DNA from: Nocardioidaceae bacterium UBA4001
GTDB taxonomy: Bacteria; Actinomycetota; Actinomycetes; Propionibacteriales; Nocardioidaceae
Length of the DNA stretch: 30,193 nt
NCBI GenBank assembly: GCA_002384855.1
Contig: DGBP01000054.1
Span: forward strand, 1-30,193
Direction: 5' to 3'
Shown piece by piece: positions 1-7,630 of this stretch. Within the stretch, counting starts at the first letter, position 1, and every line of letters starts with the position of its first letter. The position numbers and the translations under genes were made by a program. The notes under the pieces were generated by a model. The model had not been told where the DNA came from. It worked only from the letters and a program-made list of their open reading frames with translations, and made no database searches.

Positions 1-15
1 AAGCAGAGATCCAGG
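1..15. repeat. 15-bp terminal inverted repeat, left copy
   Basis: The first 15 bases (AAGCAGAGATCCAGG) are the exact reverse complement of 30173-30187, six bases from the other end of the window. Similarity stops after the 15th base. Two ends of one piece of DNA carrying the same motif in inverse orientation fits either a repeated element flanking the region or an assembly boundary inside a multicopy family. The left copy lies directly upstream of a DUF222/HNH gene, a family that is usually multicopy in actinobacteria. Confidence 0.7.
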
Positions 16-26
16 ACGTATGTTCG
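14..26 (+). promoter_or_regulatory. LexA (SOS-box)-like operator
   Basis: The sequence GGAC-GTAT-GTTCG matches the actinobacterial SOS box GAAC-N4-GTTC with one mismatch (G for A) in the left half; the right half is exact. It ends four bases before the start codon of the DUF222/HNH gene, where a repressor would block transcription. Members of the related 13E12 family in Mycobacterium tuberculosis are known LexA targets, so the context agrees. The single site and the mismatch keep confidence moderate. Confidence 0.45.
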
Positions 27-30
27 ATAC

Positions 31-1654
31 ATGACCGCAGAGCAGTGGACAGCCGTGATGGACGCCGGCGACGTCCTGTCATCGGTCGAGGCTTCTCAGG
101 CGGAGCTGGTCGCGGCGGAGGCACGACGCTTCGAGCTCGCCGTGCTGTGGGTCCAGCTGCACGCCGGGGAGGCGTTGAGGGACGAGCGCAGGCGCACGGG
201 CCGACGGGTCCTGCCGGGCATGGAGCGAGCGCTGCCCGCCGGTGCGGACGGGACGCCCCTCGTGGCGGAGTTCGCCGCCTCGGAGTTCGGCGCGGTCGCG
301 GGGATGTCGCCGGCGGGTGCAGCCGGGTTCCAGACCGACGCGGTGAACGTCTACTACCGCCATCCCCTGCTGTGGGGGTCGGTGATGACCGGCGCCGGCC
401 GGGTGTGGCAGGCGCAGCAGGTCGCCCGCATGTGCGCGGTGGCCGGTCTGTCTTCGGCACAGGCGGAGTTCGTGGACGCGGCGACCACGCCGTACCTCGG
501 CACCCTGCCGTGGCTGCGCTTTTCGAACCCTCGTGGAGGCCAAGATCATCGAGGCCGACCCTGCCGCAGCCGCGGAGCGTGCGCGGGCGGCGGCGATGAG
601 CCGGTTCGTGCGCACCGGCCAGTCGAACGAGTACGGCCTGAAGACCATCATCGCCCGCGCCGAGGCAGGTGACGTCATCTTCTTCACCGCCATGGTGGAC
701 CGGATCGCACAGATCCTCGCCGAGAACGGCGACACCGCACCCGTCGACGTCCGGCGGTCGAGGGCGATCGGGATCCTGGCCACCCCGGCTCGCGCGCTCC
801 TGATGCTGCAGGGGGCGTTGGGTGACGAGGGCGGCGACGAGGCAGGCGGCGACGCCGGAGCAGATCCCGGGGGTGGAGACACGGCGAGCGACGAGGAGCC
901 TACCGGGTCCTTGGAACCCTGTCCGGAGTGCGACGGCAGTGGCCTCGCGGGGGACCCGGCCCCCTTCCGCAGGCGACTGCCGCCCGGTCCCGCGCTCGAC
1001 CTGGGCACGGTCGACCCGCGGCAGCTGTTGCCGGACGCGACCCTCTACCTCCACCTCCACCAGCGCAGCCTGACCCGCGGCGGCGTCGCGCGGATGGAGG
1101 ACGTGGGCCCGGTCGTCCTCGAGCAGGTCCGGGCCTTCCTCCGCCACACGAACGTCACCGTGGTCCCCGTGCTCGACGTGGCCCGCCAGGGGCCGGTCGA
1201 CGGCTACGAGGCCCCGGCCCGCATCCGGGAGGCGTTGCACCTGCGTGGCCCCGCCTGCGGCTTCCCGTGGGCCACCCACCTCGGTCGCCGCAAGGACGCC
1301 GACCACGTGATCGGCTACGTGCCACCGGACGACGGCGGTCCACCCGGACAGACCTCGATGGGCAACCTCGCTTGGCTGGCCCGGTTCTCGCACCGGCTCA
1401 AGACGCATGGTCGCTGGCGGGTGCGACAGGCCGCGCCCGGTGTGCTCGAGTGGCGCTCTCCGCACGGGTACTGGTGGCGCGTCGACCACGCCGGCACGCA
1501 CCGACTCGGCAGGGAGACCGAACCCGGTCGCTCCCCGGATCGCCACGAGGGGGACGGTGCTGCCGCCCCGGTTCCCCCGACCGTGATCGATGTCGGGACC
1601 TCACCGCCGGAGGTCGAGTTCGCCGAGCTGCTCACCGGGCATCGCGATGCCTGA
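31..1654 (+). pseudogene. DUF222 / HNH endonuclease-like (13E12 family) gene with a one-base frameshift
   Basis: The first 163 codons (MTAEQWTAVMDAG..., DUF222 N-terminal part) run in frame from 31. At a T4 run at 520-523 the frame breaks: as written it reads W-L-R-F-S-N-P, but dropping one T gives W-L-R-F-R-T-L-V-E-A-K, the usual DUF222 sequence, and the rest continues in the next frame to the TGA ending at 1654. Corrected length is 540 aa. The middle holds an acidic Gly/Asp-rich linker followed by a CPECDGSG motif. The C-terminus keeps a degenerate HNH-like layout: D-H at about 424-425, N445, H454, followed by RLKTHGRW. The family is annotated as HNH nuclease-like and is often multicopy; its biological role is not settled. 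Either a true pseudogene or a homopolymer sequencing error. No clear ribosome site precedes the ATG, so it may be leaderless. Confidence 0.85.
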
Positions 1655-1691
1655 CGGACGTGCGGTTTTCGGTCCGGTCCCGGCCACGCCG

Positions 1692-1697
1692 TACCCT
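1692..1697 (+). promoter_or_regulatory. TAnnnT -10 element for the cysteine desulfurase gene
   Basis: TACCCT lies 10 nt before the ATG at 1708, with no Shine-Dalgarno sequence between. That spacing puts the transcription start at or near the start codon, consistent with a leaderless mRNA. The same layout recurs at four other starts in this window. Confidence 0.45.
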
Positions 1698-1707
1698 GGT
1701 AGGCGCG

Positions 1708-2961
1708 ATGACCGAACCGACGACGAGCGGCGCGGGACGCGGCAAGGTCTACCTCGACCATGCCGCCTCCACGCCGATGTACCCCGAGGCCGTTGCTGCG
1801 ATGACAGAGCAGCTGACCAGGCCGGGGAACCCGTCGTCCCTGCACGCCTCGGGCCGGGCCGCCCGCCGGGTGGTCGAGGAGTCGCGGGAGACCATCGCCC
1901 GCGCGGTCAACGCCCGTCCCGGCGAGATCGTGTTCACCTCCGGCGGCACCGAGTCCGACAACCTCGCGGTCAAGGGGATCTACTGGGCGCGCCGTGCCGT
2001 CGACCCCCGCCGGACCCGGATCCTGTCCACCTCCGTCGAGCACCACGCCGTCCTCGACAGCCTGCAGTGGCTGGAGGAGCAGGGCGCGGACGTCGAGCTG
2101 CTGCCCGTCAACCGCTGCGGCCGTCTCGAGGTCGATGCGCTGCGGGAGGCGATCGAGCGCGACCCCGGCTCGGTGGCCCTGGTCTCGGTCATGTGGGCCA
2201 ACAACGAGGTCGGCACGATCCAGCCCGTTGCCGAGGTCGTCCAGGTGGCCCATGAGCACGGCATCCCCGTCCACACCGACGCGGTGCAGGCCGTGGGCCA
2301 GGTCGAGGTGGACTTCGCCGCGAGCGGCGTCGATGCGCTCACCCTGACCGCCCACAAGATCGGCGGCCCCCTCGGCGTGGGCGCGCTCGTCGTACGCCGT
2401 GAGGTCGAGATGGTCCCGCTGCTGCACGGCGGCGGCCAGGAGCGCGAGGTGCGCTCCGGCACCGTCGACGCCCCCGCGATCCGTGGGTTCGCCGCCGCCG
2501 TCGAGATCTCCGTCGCCCGGCAGCGGGAGTACGCCGCCCGGGTGGCCGGCCTGCGTGACGACCTGCTGCGCCGGGTCTCCGCGATCGTGCCGGACGCCGT
2601 GCTCAACGGCGACGAGAACTGTTCGCTCACCCACCGGCTGCCCGGCAACGCGCACATCCAGTTCCCCGGCTGCGAGGGGGACTCCCTGCTGATGCTGCTC
2701 GACGCCCGCGGGATCGAGTGCTCGACCGGGTCGGCGTGCTCTGCCGGCGTCCCGCAGCCCTCCCACGTCCTGCTCGCCATGGGCAACGACGACGTCGCAG
2801 CCCGGAGTGCGCTCCGCTTCTCGCTCGGGCACACGACCACCTCGGCCGACGTCGACGCCCTCGTCGAGGTGATCGGGCCGGTCTTCGAGCGCGCCCGCGC
2901 CGCAGGCGTGGCCTCGGGGTTCAGCATGGCCGACCTCGACGCGGCGGCGAAGGCGGTCTGA
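1708..2961 (+). CDS. Cysteine desulfurase (NifS/IscS-like, PLP-dependent)
   Basis: A 417-aa class V aminotransferase-fold enzyme. It removes sulfur from L-cysteine, giving alanine and an enzyme persulfide that is passed to acceptors. The N-terminus shows YLDHAASTP, then the PLP-site stretch SGGTESDN and EHHA. The Schiff-base lysine is K217 in TAHKIGG, and the catalytic cysteine is C344 in GSACSAG, inside the short-loop context of IscS/NifS-type enzymes. The ATG at 1708 is chosen because the conserved N-terminus starts there and a -10 hexamer precedes it. The mnmA start follows one base after its stop, so the likely sulfur acceptor is MnmA (tRNA thiolation), with possible general iron-sulfur supply. 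M. tuberculosis has the same pair (iscS-trmU). It is not SufS-like in sequence context. Confidence 0.95.
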   Translation: MTEPTTSGAGRGKVYLDHAASTPMYPEAVAAMTEQLTRPGNPSSLHASGRAARRVVEESRETIARAVNARPGEIVFTSGGTESDNLAVKGIYWARRAVDPRRTRILSTSVEHHAVLDSLQWLEEQGADVELLPVNRCGRLEVDALREAIERDPGSVALVSVMWANNEVGTIQPVAEVVQVAHEHGIPVHTDAVQAVGQVEVDFAASGVDALTLTAHKIGGPLGVGALVVRREVEMVPLLHGGGQEREVRSGTVDAPAIRGFAAAVEISVARQREYAARVAGLRDDLLRRVSAIVPDAVLNGDENCSLTHRLPGNAHIQFPGCEGDSLLMLLDARGIECSTGSACSAGVPQPSHVLLAMGNDDVAARSALRFSLGHTTTSADVDALVEVIGPVFERARAAGVASGFSMADLDAAAKAV

Positions 2962-2962
2962 G

Positions 2963-4093
2963 GTGCGCGTTCTTGCTGCCATGTCCGGCGGCGTCGACTC
3001 GGCCGTCGCCGCCGCCCGCGCCGCCGAGGCGGGTCACGACGTCACGGGCATCCACCTAGCGCTGTCGCGCAACCCGAAGTCCTACCGCACCGGCGCGCGC
3101 GGCTGCTGCACGATCGAGGACGCCAACGACGCCCGCCGCGCCGCGGACGTGATCGGGATCCCCTTCTACGTCTGGGACATGAGCGAGCGCTTCCACGAGG
3201 ACGTCGTGGAGGACTTCATCACCGAGTACGCCCAGGGCCGCACCCCCAACCCGTGCCTGCGCTGCAACGAGAAGATCAAGTTCGCCGCGGTCCTCGACCG
3301 CGCCCTGGCCCTGGGCTTCGACGCGGTCGCCACCGGCCACTACGCCCAGCTGCGCACCGGCGACGACGGGCTGATCGAGATGCACCGGGCCGTCGACATG
3401 GCCAAGGACCAGTCCTACGTGCTCGGTGTCCTCACGCAGGAACAGCTGGCGCACTCCCTCTTCCCGCTCGGTGACTCCCGCAAGGAGGACGTCCGGGTGG
3501 AGGCCGAGCGCCGCGGCCTCGCGGTCGCGAAGAAGCCCGACAGTCACGACATCTGCTTCATCTCCGACGGCGACACCGGCGGGTGGCTCCAGGAGAAGCT
3601 GGGCGAGCGGGTCCCGGCCACCTCGGGGGAGATCCGCGACCACGAGACCGGAGACGTCCTCGGCACCCACGAAGGGGCCTACCGCTACACCGTCGGCCAG
3701 CGCAAGGGGCTGCGCATCGGCACGCCCGCCCCGGACGGCAAGCCCCGCTACGTCCTCGACATCGAGCCGGTCAGCGGCACCGTGACCGTCGGGCCGCGCG
3801 AGGCCCTCACCGTCGACCAGGTCACCGGTTCTCGCCCGCGGTGGTGCGGCACCGTGCCGACCGAGCCGCTCCACGGCACCGTGCAGCTGCGCGCCCACGG
3901 CGAGGAGCACCGCGCCACCGTCACCGTGGACCCGGGGCAGGCACCCGACGGCGGCGACCGGGTCGAGGTCGAGCTCCACGACCCCGCCCAGGGCATCGCC
4001 CCGGGCCAGGCCGTGGTCGTCTACGACGGCACCCGGGTCGTCGGGTCGGCCACCATCATCGGCACCGACCGCCGCGAGCGCCGGACAGCATGA
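2963..4093 (+). CDS. mnmA: tRNA-specific 2-thiouridylase MnmA (TrmU)
   Basis: A 376-aa cytoplasmic enzyme that adenylates and thiolates C2 of wobble uridine 34 in tRNA(Lys), tRNA(Glu) and tRNA(Gln). The PP-loop SGGVDS is at residues 8-13. The two catalytic cysteines are C98 in RTPNPCLRCN and C198 in SHDICF, both in place. A central VGQRKGL segment and a C-terminal beta-barrel region follow. The GTG at 2963 is used because the internal ATG at 2981 would remove the first beta-strand before the PP-loop. It is one base downstream of the cysteine desulfurase stop and overlaps the next gene by ATGA, so the three are almost certainly one transcript. Confidence 0.97.
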   Translation: MRVLAAMSGGVDSAVAAARAAEAGHDVTGIHLALSRNPKSYRTGARGCCTIEDANDARRAADVIGIPFYVWDMSERFHEDVVEDFITEYAQGRTPNPCLRCNEKIKFAAVLDRALALGFDAVATGHYAQLRTGDDGLIEMHRAVDMAKDQSYVLGVLTQEQLAHSLFPLGDSRKEDVRVEAERRGLAVAKKPDSHDICFISDGDTGGWLQEKLGERVPATSGEIRDHETGDVLGTHEGAYRYTVGQRKGLRIGTPAPDGKPRYVLDIEPVSGTVTVGPREALTVDQVTGSRPRWCGTVPTEPLHGTVQLRAHGEEHRATVTVDPGQAPDGGDRVEVELHDPAQGIAPGQAVVVYDGTRVVGSATIIGTDRRERRTA

Positions 4094-5091
4094 GGATCCT
4101 CGCCACCGGCATCGGCTCCCTGCCCGGTGCGGATGCCGCGGCGTTCGACGAGTCGTTGCGCATCGTCCTCGACACCTTCACCGACCTGGCCCACCTGCCC
4201 GAGCTGCCCGGCCGCGGCGCGCACGCCGACATGACCGGCCGCGCGCTCGCCGTCGTCGCCGACCTCGGCGCCGACCTCCAGCCGGCCGGCTGGCGGCTCA
4301 CCGGGGGTGGCGGCGGTGTCGACCAGCGACGGGCCCGCTCCCTGCTCGCGCAGGACCTCGACGCGCTGGAGGAGCAGGCCCAGGGGTACGACGGTCGCCT
4401 GAAGGTCCAGGTCACCGGCCCCTGGACCCTCGCCGCCACCGTCGAACGGCCCAGGGGCGACCGGGTCCTGGCTGACCACGGTGCCCGTCGCGAGCTCGCC
4501 CAGGCGCTCGCCGAGGGCGTCCGGGAGCACGTGGCCGACGTCCGGCGTCGTGTGCCGGACGCCGAGGTCGTGGTCCAGCTCGACGAGCCCGCCCTTCCCG
4601 CCGTGCTCGCGGGCCGGGTGCCGACCGCGTCGGGGTTCCACCGGCACCGTTCGGTCGACCTCCCCGAGGCGTCGCCGGCGCTGGAGTGGGTGATGGCCGC
4701 CGTGACCGGAGCCGGCGCGACCCCACTCGTGCACTGCTGCGCACCTGACGTGCCCTTCGGGATGCTGACCGGGGCCGGGGCCTGCGGCGTCTCTGTCGAC
4801 CTTGCGGTGACCACCCCCTCGGGCTACGACGCTCTCGCGGAGGTCCTCGAGAGCGGCCGCACCCTGATGCTGGGCGTCGTCCCGTCGACCGACCCCGCCG
4901 ACTGGCCGGACGACGGGAGCCTGACCGAGCGGGTGCTGCGGACGCTGGACATGCTCGGCCTCGACCCGGCCGCCGACACCGGTGACCTCGTGATCACTCC
5001 CGCCTGCGGCCTGGCGGGGGCGTCGCCGGCGTGGGCCCGTCGCGCCAACGAGCTCAGTGCACGAGTGGCGCGGAACCTCTCGTCCGGCTGA
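4090..5091 (+). CDS. MetE C-terminal-like protein (cobalamin-independent methionine synthase fold)
   Basis: A 333-aa protein starting in the ATGA overlap with mnmA. It begins MRILATGIGSLPG and contains VQVTGPWTLA and VVQLDEPALP, both hallmarks of the MetE catalytic-domain barrel. A candidate zinc site is formed by the His-Cys-Cys of VHCCAPD and the Cys of TPACGLAG, matching the H-x-C ... C pattern of MetE. It lacks the N-terminal half of full MetE (about 750 aa). An orthologue sits at the same place in M. tuberculosis, between trmU and ligA. The substrate is unknown: it may move a methyl group to a thiol. Its 3' end overlaps the convergent gene by 38 bases. Confidence 0.85.
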   Translation: MRILATGIGSLPGADAAAFDESLRIVLDTFTDLAHLPELPGRGAHADMTGRALAVVADLGADLQPAGWRLTGGGGGVDQRRARSLLAQDLDALEEQAQGYDGRLKVQVTGPWTLAATVERPRGDRVLADHGARRELAQALAEGVREHVADVRRRVPDAEVVVQLDEPALPAVLAGRVPTASGFHRHRSVDLPEASPALEWVMAAVTGAGATPLVHCCAPDVPFGMLTGAGACGVSVDLAVTTPSGYDALAEVLESGRTLMLGVVPSTDPADWPDDGSLTERVLRTLDMLGLDPAADTGDLVITPACGLAGASPAWARRANELSARVARNLSSG

Positions 5092-6265
5092 GGGCGGCGT
5101 CGAGGGCCCCGAGGAGGTCCACGGTCAGGTCGTCGACGTGCTCGAGGCCGACCGAGATCCGGACGATCCCGGCGCCAGGACGTGCCTCGGGGGCGACCGG
5201 GCGGTGGGTCAGCGACGCAGGGTGCTGCACGAGCGTGTCGACCCCGCCGAGGGACACCGCGTGGGTGGCCAGCCCGACGCTCTCCACGAACGTCGCGGCG
5301 GCGTCGTACCCGCCCCGCAGATCCAGCGCGAGGATCGACCCGGTGCCGCGCATCTGGCGGCCGAGCACGTGGTGCGGGTCGTGAGCTGCGTCTGGGTAGT
5401 GCACGTCGGTGACCCCGTCGTGCGCGGAGAGCCGGGTCGCGAGCTCGGCGGCGGTGGCCTGCTGGGCACGCACCCGGACAGGGAGGGTGCGTAGGCCCCG
5501 GTGCAGCAGGTAGGCCGCGAAGGGGTGCAGGATCCCGCCGGTCAGGGCGCGCACCGGCCGCAGCATCCGGGCCCACTCCTCGTCACAGGCGATGACGCCA
5601 CCGACGACGTCGCCGTGCCCGCCGAGGTACTTCGTCGCGCTGTGCAGGACCAGGCGGGCGCCGTGCGCCGCGGGCTGCTGGAGCACGGGCGTGGCGAAGG
5701 TGTTGTCCACGAGCACCGGCACGTCCCCGGCCGCCGCGACGACCGCCTCGATGTCCACGAGCTCGCAGGTCGGGTTGGCCGGGGTCTCCAGGACCACCAG
5801 GCCGGTGTCAGGTCGCAGGGCCGCGGCGACCTCGCCCTGGTCCTCGCACCAGGTGACCTCGGTGCCGAGGAGGCCGGAGGCCAGCACGTGGTCGCTGCCG
5901 CCGTACAACGGTCGCAGCGCCACCACGTGGGGACGTCCGGCTGAGACGGTCGCCACCAGGCAGGCGCTCAGCGCAGCCATGCCGGAGGCGAACCCGACAG
6001 CGTGGCTGGTGCCCTCCAGGGAGGCGAGGGCCTCCTCGAACCGGGCGACTCCGGGCTGCCACAGACGCTGGTAGACCGCGGTCTGCCCGGGGGCGAGGTC
6101 GTGGCCGCCCGCCAGCGACTCGTAGGCGTCGCCGCCCTCCTCGACCGAGGGCAGGGGATTGGTGGTCGAGAGGTCGATCGGCGGGACGTGCGAGCCGGTC
6201 TCGGCGAGGCCGTCCATCCCGGCGTGCACGGCAAGGGTCTCGAGGTGGTGGACGTGGGTGCGCAT
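5054..6265 (-). CDS. Cys/Met-metabolism PLP enzyme (cystathionine gamma-synthase/lyase family)
   Basis: A 403-aa enzyme of the trans-sulfuration fold. Visible marks are TNPLPS and VYQRLWQPG near the N-terminus, VALRPLYGGSDHV, the PLP aspartate in LVDNTFATP, the Schiff-base lysine in SATKYLGGHGD, and the family C-terminus RISVGLEHVDDL. The reaction cannot be fixed from sequence. The residue that is Cys in true methionine gamma-lyases (LYGC) is Gly here, which leans to cystathionine gamma-synthase or lyase activity. It is divergent from an Lrp/AsnC gene 109 bases away, the same arrangement as mdeR-mdeA of Pseudomonas, suggesting amino-acid-responsive control and perhaps a catabolic role. Its tail overlaps the MetE-like gene. 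Confidence 0.9.
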   Translation of the reverse strand: MRTHVHHLETLAVHAGMDGLAETGSHVPPIDLSTTNPLPSVEEGGDAYESLAGGHDLAPGQTAVYQRLWQPGVARFEEALASLEGTSHAVGFASGMAALSACLVATVSAGRPHVVALRPLYGGSDHVLASGLLGTEVTWCEDQGEVAAALRPDTGLVVLETPANPTCELVDIEAVVAAAGDVPVLVDNTFATPVLQQPAAHGARLVLHSATKYLGGHGDVVGGVIACDEEWARMLRPVRALTGGILHPFAAYLLHRGLRTLPVRVRAQQATAAELATRLSAHDGVTDVHYPDAAHDPHHVLGRQMRGTGSILALDLRGGYDAAATFVESVGLATHAVSLGGVDTLVQHPASLTHRPVAPEARPGAGIVRISVGLEHVDDLTVDLLGALDAALSRTRGSAPLVH

Positions 6266-6374
6266 ATGCTCAGGGCAGCACTATCGCCGGAAGTTCGCAA
6301 CGAGTTCGAAGGAACCTGCGCCATTATGGGGACAGAGGCGCAGAAGCTGCACCCCGCGAGGGCAGGGGAGGGTC

Positions 6375-6860
6375 ATGCCGAAGAAACCGGTTCTGGACCG
6401 GATCGACCAGGCGCTGCTGCGCGCGCTGTCCGCCGACGCACGCGCCTCCGGCGCGGCGCTCGCCACTGCCGTGGGGGTCGCGGAGTCGACGGTCTCCACA
6501 CGGCTGCGCAACCTCCGCGCCAGCGGGCTGGTCCGCGGATACCGTGCCGACATCGACCTCTCGGTCCTCGGTCTCTCCCTGCAGGCGCTGATCGCGGTGC
6601 GGCTCGGCCAGCACAACCGTGCCGCGGTGGACAGCTTCCGCTCCGCGGCGCCGAGCTGGCCCGGGGTGGTGGCGATGTACCACACCGCCGGCAAGGACGA
6701 CTACCTCCTTCACGTCGTGGCCAGGAGCGCCGAGGACCTCCGCGACTTCGTGCTCACGCACCTCGCCACGCATCCTGCGGTGGCACACTCCGAGACCAAC
6801 CTGATCTTCGAGCGGGTCGAGGGGAGCGGCTGGCAGGCGCTCGTGGACGGCGACGGGTGA
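6375..6860 (+). CDS. Lrp/AsnC-family transcriptional regulator
   Basis: A 161-aa DNA-binding regulator. The N-terminal helix-turn-helix spans about residues 8-55 (LDRIDQALLRALSADAR, then VGVAESTVSTRLRNLRASG). The C-terminal RAM/ACT-like ligand-binding domain follows from about 65, with the typical GKDDYLLHVVARS and a final ETNLIFERV. The start is the ATG at 6375, preceded at 6365-6372 by the purine-rich GGGGAGGG. Proteins of this family form octamers and bind an amino acid. Divergence from the PLP enzyme at 5054-6265 makes that gene the obvious target. The intergenic DNA carries GTTC-N4-GAAC (6304-6315), a possible operator half. It ends nine bases from the convergent hydrolase gene. Confidence 0.92.
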   Translation: MPKKPVLDRIDQALLRALSADARASGAALATAVGVAESTVSTRLRNLRASGLVRGYRADIDLSVLGLSLQALIAVRLGQHNRAAVDSFRSAAPSWPGVVAMYHTAGKDDYLLHVVARSAEDLRDFVLTHLATHPAVAHSETNLIFERVEGSGWQALVDGDG

Positions 6861-6869
6861 CTGGTCCGT

Positions 6870-7511
6870 TCAGCGTCCGGCGTGCTCCTGCACGAACTGC
6901 AGCGAGCGGGTCGTGGCCACGTCGTTCCAGCGCCGGTGACCACGGAGCATGTAGTGGCCGAGCGAACCCATGTCGACGAGCTCTGCGCTCGAGGCCACCG
7001 ACCCCGCCCGTCGTACGAACGCACCGGTCGCCGCGAACGACGTGATCTTGTCCGCACGCCCGTGCGCGGCGGCGAGGTGCTTGCCCTCCAGCGGGCCGAC
7101 CGGCTCGCCGGGAGGCAGCCAGGGCGCGAGGGCGACCACACCGGTGACCAGGTCGTGGTCGGCGACCGCGACCGCGGTGCGCGCCCCCATCGAGTGGCCG
7201 AGGAGCACGACGGGCAGCTCACCGAGCTCGCGACGCGCCTCGTCCAGGGCCCATCGTGCGTCGGGCACCGGGGACGGCTCGGAGCCTGAGCCGGCGTTCC
7301 AGCCGCGGTGGCCGTAGCGCAGCAGCCACAGCCCGACCCCATGGCGATGGAGGCGGTGGGAGATCTGCTCCTGCATCCAACGGGAGCGCAGGAACGAGGT
7401 GCTCCGGTCGCCCACCGGCTCGTGGCTGTCGGGCTGGCCGCCGTGCAGCATCAGCACGAGGCCCGTGGTCTGTCCGGGCGGGTCGGACCGGTGCAGGTCG
7501 GGGGCGGTCAT
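6870..7511 (-). CDS. Small alpha/beta hydrolase
   Basis: A 213-aa cytosolic hydrolase with no signal peptide. The oxyanion region LMLHGG is near residue 21, RYGHRGWN near 65, and the nucleophile elbow GHSMGA puts the catalytic serine at S107. A candidate catalytic His is in LGHYMLRG near the C-terminus. A GGAAGGA ribosome site lies about 7 nt before the ATG. Substrate unknown; esterase, thioesterase or peptidase are all possible. It is divergent from ligA and convergent with the Lrp gene. Confidence 0.85.
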   Translation of the reverse strand: MTAPDLHRSDPPGQTTGLVLMLHGGQPDSHEPVGDRSTSFLRSRWMQEQISHRLHRHGVGLWLLRYGHRGWNAGSGSEPSPVPDARWALDEARRELGELPVVLLGHSMGARTAVAVADHDLVTGVVALAPWLPPGEPVGPLEGKHLAAAHGRADKITSFAATGAFVRRAGSVASSAELVDMGSLGHYMLRGHRRWNDVATTRSLQFVQEHAGR

Positions 7512-7630
7512 GCGGTCATCCTTCCAGGGCGCGACAAGGTCACGGTGCGGGTTCGCGCCCGGAAGGGTGCCGGACGGCCGCAGAGGGTGACGACCGCGGC
7601 ATGTCGGTGGCGTTGGGCAAGATAGGCGCC

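Noticed and set aside
79..1008. Long minus-strand open frames opposite the DUF222, desulfurase, ligA and ilv genes
   Set aside because: They are high-GC mirror frames with Arg/Gly/Ala/Pro bias and no domain features; the plus-strand genes are recognised families.
6304..6315. SOS box upstream of the Lrp gene (GTTC-GAAG-GAAC)
   Set aside because: The half sites are in the wrong order: LexA boxes are GAAC-N4-GTTC. Kept only as a possible Lrp operator.
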